DNA of 64,000 nt from the NCBI RefSeq assembly GCF_026151205.1, contig NC_087078.1, positions 9,254,675 to 9,318,674 on the forward strand. Direction: 5' to 3'. Source of the DNA: Bolinopsis microptera (taxonomy: Eukaryota; Ctenophora; Tentaculata; Lobata; Bolinopsidae). A program made the translations under genes and the position numbers. Positions within the stretch are counted from its first letter, which is position 1; every line of letters starts with the position of its first letter. Shown in pieces: positions 59,062 to 64,000 of this stretch. The notes below the pieces were generated by a model, which made no database searches, was not told the origin of the DNA, and saw nothing but the letters and a program-made list of their open reading frames with translations.

Positions 59062-59366
59062 ATGCCCCTCGTAGGAGGTGGGCACGATCACAAAGTTTAT
59101 ACCACTGCAGCTCAACATGGGCACAGCTAACTTCTTGAACGTTTTAGAAGCCTTACCACCACCTGAAGATTGAAGAAGGGTTGAAGAAGACGACAACGTC
59201 TTTGATCTTGTGATCTGTAGACACCTTCTCTGCACTGTGGTTTTGCACTTTCAGACAATACTCTTTAAGTAAGAGATTATCCTTGTACCGGTTGTAGCCG
59301 TAGAGTCCTCCCCCAGCAGCTACTAAACTGAGAAATATCGACTTCTTCCAGTGGTTCCGCACAGTC
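59062..59366 (-). pseudogene. AGK: Acylglycerol kinase (AGK) N-terminal fragment with a frameshift
   Basis: On the minus strand, after TTAG (59367-59370) the frame reads RTVRNHWKKS, then a hydrophobic stretch (IFLSLVAAGGGLYGY) and DVVVFFNPSS. It then continues in another frame with GGGKASKTFKKLAVPMLSCS and VPTSYEGH. Animal AGK, a mitochondrial lipid kinase and TIM22 subunit, starts with the same RNHWKK segment, a membrane anchor and the diacylglycerol-kinase start FLNPxxxxGKA. The frame changes at about 59165-59180, where an extra 5 bp (an imperfect TCTTCA duplication) is present. After YEGH the homology stops at a possible donor (GTTAGC) next to the duplicated segment. No later exons are seen leftward, so I call it a partial pseudogene; an assembly error or sequencing indel is the alternative. 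Confidence 0.72.
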
Positions 59367-59840
59367 CTAACGACTTAACGAGCTTCATGCTAGGTAGAAG
59401 GAAGATATGTTAGGAGAAGTGCCTACATCATATCTAGCAACTGATAAAGAAATAGACATCAAATTAATAAGTAATAACATCGCTCAGGCGACAGGCTAGG
59501 TCTCGTAAGGCAAATGATTAGATGAGCAAACCATGACAGTTCAAATTAACAAATTCGATTATGATGTGTGCGGGCAATGCTAATGGGCATCGTGTATTCA
59601 TTTTGCAACGTTACGCCACACCCTAATAAGCAATGCGTTTAAATAAAAGAAATGAAATACAAAAAACGAATTTATATCTGACTTCATCAAAATGACTAAA
59701 AATAGAAATGAATAAAAACTCTAAAAGCACATGAGGTAGCAGATATAATTCCGATCACATCTCCAGACCAAATATAAGTTAGCCCGTTTTGCAGATGCTA
59801 TTTCAGAACATGAACTATCAGCACCGCAATCTTATCTGTA

Positions 59841-60277
59841 TCACTCTCTATAAATAGCGACAAATTCACTAAACGAGCAGGAGGGGCCGGGACCAGACGT
59901 GGTAAACTCTTGATACCCTTTACCACACACCAGGACAGCAATATCTCCACGACTAGTTGCATATGAGAGGACCAGATCATGGGGATCTGGCACGTCCACA
60001 TAGCAACTGTACACTGCAGTTGAATCTAGGTCTAGGATTAAGAGTCGTTGGTCGCTTCCGACAGTAATAACTCTATAAGTGTTTAAAAACCTAATAGCAA
60101 TGCCGGCAGAAAAATTAGTGGTACGTCTTGCTACGGGGTTAATGGAGTCCAGACGGGTTACTGATAAGGTGGACCTTATTACATCACCATCATTACCTAT
60201 CGTTAAAACTTGTGCAGAGGGCCCTAATCTTAGATCCAGTCCGTTGATACCAGAGGAATGCAGGTGATAACTAAATA
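59841..60277 (-). CDS. WD40-repeat C-terminal exon, WDR6-like
   Basis: A minus-strand frame of 145 codons runs from a possible acceptor (GACAG at 60278-60282) to TGA at 59841-59843. It reads FSYHLHSSGINGLDLRL, VLTIGNDGDVI, IRFLNTYRVITVGSDQRLLI and YVDVPDPHDLVLS, then VLVCGKGYQEF: two or three WD40 blades with the end pattern I remember for WDR6, a cofactor of tRNA 2'-O-methylation (FTSJ1/Trm7 partner). Only the last exon is recognised; the upstream exons should lie right of 60280 but were not found. It sits between the two copies of the duplicated segment. Another WD40 protein is possible. Confidence 0.45.
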
Positions 60278-60354
60278 CTGTCTATGGCGCTCCCACATAT
60301 TATGTTCAGTCCGTGTACCATGCCGAATGTTGTCGCTGACAAAGGGGTTCAATT

Positions 60355-60575
60355 TAAGAGCCCAACAACAATTACATCTTTATCGTCTTGGTTACCATCT
60401 TCATGGGGACCTCTGGTGCTGATGAGAATGGTATCTTCATGGGGACCTCTGGTGCTGATGAGAATGGTACGTTACAAGGTGTGAAGTAATAGAATATTGG
60501 ATTATAAAAAATAGCATATAATACGTCGTTGTAAGGAAATTGCCCATTTTAAAAGTTTTCTATAGAGTTTTCTAT
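60355..60575 (+). repeat. Duplicated segment, copy 2 with an internal 36-bp tandem
   Basis: It matches 58877-59060. It also contains the phrase ATCTTCATGGGGACCTCTGG plus TGCTGATGAGAATGGT twice in tandem (60397-60432 and 60433-60468), and TTTTCTATAGAG twice (about 60557-60579). Confidence 0.85.
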
Positions 60576-60821
60576 AGAGCACGAATACCGCTGCCAGTCG
60601 GGCGCAAGTAGGCGGTAGCACCGCCGGTAGATGTTGACATTTTAATCTGCTGCGGAACAGTATGGAGGAGAACTACTCCTCTATTTTCACTCTCCCCCAA
60701 CCTATCATAGCGGATGGTGCAGCGACAAACCCCACGTTAATTACAATCCTAATATCCCCTCTGCTAAAGTGACATTGATGGTCCCACCGGCTAATATGCC
60801 AATATGGTAATATTGGCAACA

Positions 60822-60838
60822 GGGGGGGGGGGGGGGGG
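60822..60838 (+). repeat. Poly-G tract
   Basis: A run of about 17 G within a GC-rich patch that also has GGCGGGGGCGCC; possible G-quadruplex. Confidence 0.9.
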
Positions 60839-60947
60839 CATTTTCGGCGGGGGCGCCAACAGGCAACGTTACGCCACTGCTAACTACCTTTGGTACCAAA
60901 CCCCTAAAAGATTGCTCAAAATTAAATCAAATTTAAATAAAACTTAC

Positions 60948-62319
60948 GGGTGCGGTGTTGATGTGCTTGAAGAGTGAAGCTGAGATCTCGTCACCAACAG
61001 CTCATCTGAAGCCCGAATCAAAGTGTTATTAGAAAGTGTCACTTGTAAATTACTTATGGCCGCTTGGGTTAATTTACAATGTGTTATGCTTTGACACAAA
61101 AATCGTTAATCGAGTGACTTAAAGCATAATTACCTTTGAGTTGTTGTATCTGCTCGTCCCTTGTCCTTAACAGTTCTGCATTCTCCTTAACAAGTCTGTC
61201 GATTGTTTGTTGGTGAAGTGCTTTGTCAGATGTTTGGGATGTCGATGCTTGGGACTCATCTACGTCATGTGACCCATTTGAGTTCTAGAGGGTAGCGTAT
61301 TACTATATATATTATCATATATCAGACATCAGCTTAGAATTTTGTAAATTTACGATGACAACACGAAAATTTATCCAATATACAAATATAATATATATAT
61401 ATAATATATACAGATTACAGATATAGCAAACGTTTGATCTGAAATATTAAGGAATGGTATCATTGTCAATACCACTCCTTTTCAAGTATAATATGAAATT
61501 ATTTGTGGAACAACTGGGACTGGGAGACAAAAAATCAAGATTGCATTTAAAAAAAATACATTTCACAAGGATTATTAAAACATGACAAAGACCTGACTTA
61601 CCCGTGGCACCCTTCTCTTTTGCGCCTCCTCTGCCTCTTTCTGCCTCTTTTCACTGGGTTTTAATTTGGTTTACTTAAAAAGCAATGAAGACAAATTCAA
61701 ATCTAAAATCTGACTTTTGAAAATTCTACATTTATACGGAGGTACGGAGATTGTGCTTGGAAGAAGAATATTCAACCTTAGTGCCTGTATTTCTTCTCCG
61801 TGCTTCAACATAATCCTCATCAACATTAAATCTCTCTGTAGTGGATCTGAATTGCGAATTAAATGAAAAACATTGATTCGCTCATACTTTGTGATCATGA
61901 AAACATTTTATGTATATTTAATTGAATTTGTAAAGTTACTAAATCAAATGTACTGCACGACGCACGTGTAGATGTGAAGCAGTTCATAGGTTTGATGATA
62001 GGTTCGGTCATAACGTGCTGATTGTAGGTAATAGGAATTTAAAAGTTCAATAGAAACCTTTCTCTTTGATGTAGACCAAGTCGACTAAATTTCTAGCAAG
62101 AAGCCTTATTACAGGAAAATCTTCTTTTTTCTTCTTCTCCGTCCTCATCTCATCCAGCAGCTGCTGAGCGGCTCCTTCTGTAAAATATGCCAATGAAATA
62201 TCAATGTATTATTAAATGTGCGATAAAGAGAATATGCGACTCTTCAAGGAAGATTACCATCGGCCTCAGCACTGCATAAAAAGTGCATGATGGACTCGTT
62301 GCAAAGGTTTTCTTTGACT
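60948..62319 (-). CDS. Unrecognised coiled-coil protein, six exons
   Basis: Minus-strand exons in order: 62319-62258, 62177-62058 (120 nt, phase 1-1), 61835-61777, 61653-61602, 61284-61134 and 61005-60948. The first three join in frame: SIMHFLCSAEADEGAAQQLL, FPVIRLLARNLVDLVYIKEK, RFNVDEDYVEARRRNTG. The last three also join: EKRQKEAEEAQKRRVPR, a Ser/Asp-rich stretch, then TIDRLVKENAELLRTRDEQI continuing into a coiled coil (QQLKDELLVTRSQL). The junction between the third and fourth exon is off by one phase, so a small exon or an indel is missing there. The protein is hydrophilic with a heptad C-terminus, likely intracellular. I do not recognise the family. Confidence 0.6.
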
Positions 62320-63894
62320 CTGTTTAATCACGAATTTAATATTTAAGTGAATTTTTTTAAGGATAGACTATTTTTAAGGATAGAAAATGAAAAGTTCAAA
62401 ATTATAGAAACCTAATCGCTCCACGTGCGAAGACATTCTAAATAATTAACGGTGAGGAGAGAGCCACCTAGTTCATGGATTCCTATGTGAATAGAATTAA
62501 ATTAAAAATAATTTAACGTCTCTTAGACAATTTTGAAACTAATACAGTGAAGGAAGCCTAACCCTTACCCTAACCTTGTCGGGGGATTAATTGTCCTACT
62601 AAGCCCTAGATTTCGTGGGGCCGGGGGGGGGGGGGGGGGGGGTCAATTGTCGCGGTACGTATATATAATATTATATGCAAAGATCGAACACCAAATACGA
62701 GCAGAACATCAATATCTTAAAATATTCGCAAACACGGGTGTCAGCTTATTAGCAATTTAATGTTGATTGGGTTGGAGTGGCCTATGAATATCGAATATTC
62801 TTGGTGAAATCATCGTAACAAGTTTGAAACATGAAACACGTCGGTGGCATCATATGACCCAACGTATGTAAACTGAATTTGCCCGCCCCCACATTCTTAC
62901 TTGAAAAATTAAAATTAATTTATCAATTAATGTACGCTTAATGTAATACCTTACTCGGGAATATTATGACTGGGATAAAGTGATGGGTTTTGAAAAATTC
63001 CGCCATATTTTTCCCGGTCATTAATTTTCCCAGTTATAAATTAAGTTGGAGCGGGGCTTGAGTGAGCAATTTTTGATAGGTGAAAATGAAATTTAGTTAA
63101 GCAAACCCCTCAGGCCTCAGATGGAAACAACGTGACTTTGTAAGTTATAATTATACCACACAGCCGAGGCAGCACCATTTATTACCGGTCTAGAATGTTG
63201 CAATCGGACTACATGGCTTTAGCCAACCTGGCAACATCAGAGTAGTAATAGTACCCAAAGAAACACCTAGAATAATAACCTGTAATAACATACCGTTTGT
63301 TTACATTTGATACATAATATCATGTGAAGTGTCAGGTGGTTCGAATGTACTGCTAGTCTACTTAGAACGAAAAAACAATAGCACCGGGCAGCCTAAAATT
63401 ATCCTAGTATTACCAGTCTGAAATAAGTTTGAGTAGAAATTAACCTAGTCCTAAGCTATGTTAACTAAGAATGTCACTACATATGGAATTATTTATTAAA
63501 ACGAAGCTTTACACCATTATCAACCTTCAATTTAGTACATAGCATATCAACAAAATCAGGGCAGAAAAATTGCCGCATCAACTTACAAAACAGAACATTC
63601 CTCAAAAAGAAACTAACAGAGCAGCAACAAGAAGCCATCTAAAGGCCCGCAAGGAATGGCAGTGTAATCCATAGCGTGTTACATTATCCTTTACAAACGT
63701 GAACTGTCGCCCAAATATGGAATAATTTGATGTAAATACTTCTAATCGGTAGCACAGAACAAAGGGATGGGGGGGGGGGGGATTAAATTATATCATATAT
63801 TGGTTTTCGCTTTCAAGTTAGGGTCAGGGGGCAGGGGGTATTCATGGAAGTAAAATCTTAACATCAATCAGCCGCTGTAGCTCCATTAAGGCCA

Positions 63895-63932
<38 letters not shown>

Positions 63933-64000
63933 AAATGGCACTTTTCTACTTTTCACATATATTTGATAATAGCTGCTGGAGACGATCAAGAAGAAAAAAA
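62320..64000. other. No gene recognised; poly-G runs
   Basis: AT-rich sequence with G runs at about 62618-62642, 63770-63781 and 63900-63931, the last more than 30 bases long. The first lies just after a CCTAACCCTTACCCTAACC telomere-like scrap (62559-62577). I see no exon that I could support. Confidence 0.5.

Noticed and set aside
1-64000. tRNA and rRNA genes
   Set aside because: I scanned for cloverleaf-like and conserved rRNA words and found none I could support; the only tRNA-related signal is the primer-binding site at 27091.

Overview
The window is nuclear DNA from an invertebrate animal. Genes carry GT-AG introns and typical metazoan proteins (a kindlin, an acylglycerol kinase fragment, a frizzled-type CRD, thrombospondin type 1 and immunoglobulin domains). 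The DNA is AT-rich and crowded with transposons, minisatellites and long homopolymers. I cannot name the species; a marine invertebrate (cnidarian, ctenophore or similar) would fit, but that is inference.

Layout. 1-2.3 kb: the first three coding exons seen of a fermitin/kindlin gene on the minus strand. 2.3-19 kb: mostly gene-poor DNA with a decayed nuclease-like mobile ORF (4.15-4.6 kb), clusters of a GC-rich dispersed repeat, two minisatellites (7.1-7.85 kb), a long stretch of broken coding-like DNA (8.1-11.6 kb) and a decayed LINE (15.9-17.05 kb). 20.0-20.8 kb: the 3' end of a minus-strand LINE, which runs into a 2.25-kb block (20.78-23.03 kb) with only four G residues on the + strand. 24.2-25.1 kb: a truncated secreted frizzled-CRD gene with poly(A)-like tracts. 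25.8-32.5 kb: a Gypsy-type LTR retrotransposon with identical 134-bp LTRs and an ATGGG target duplication, interrupted by a short repeat and flanked by inverted copies of other repeats. 32.5-40.9 kb: more repeats, including a LINE scrap, foldback elements, a 1.27-kb TTAA-flanked palindrome with G/C homopolymer ends, a decayed pogo-like transposon and a 405-bp satellite array.

41.2-57.9 kb: the main gene, on the plus strand. It encodes a signal peptide, a pentraxin/laminin-G-like domain, two thrombospondin type 1 repeats, at least 19 tandem Ig-like modules (alternating A and B types, each a single phase 1-1 exon) and then more diverged Ig-like domains split over several exons. An apparently intact RTE-like LINE sits in the intron after the nineteenth module. 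Several A/B units, introns included, look identical, so the array was expanded or homogenised very recently. The product looks like a large secreted or surface recognition protein; an immune or allorecognition role is a hypothesis only.

58-62.4 kb, minus strand: an isolated Ig-like exon (again phase 1-1), an acylglycerol kinase (AGK) 5' fragment with a frameshift, a WD40 C-terminal exon resembling WDR6, and six exons of an unrecognised coiled-coil protein. A 180-220 bp segment is duplicated around these. 62.4-64 kb: no gene seen; poly-G runs.

All exon borders were read by eye from ORF continuity and GT/AG signals. Similarities to families are from memory, not from searches.
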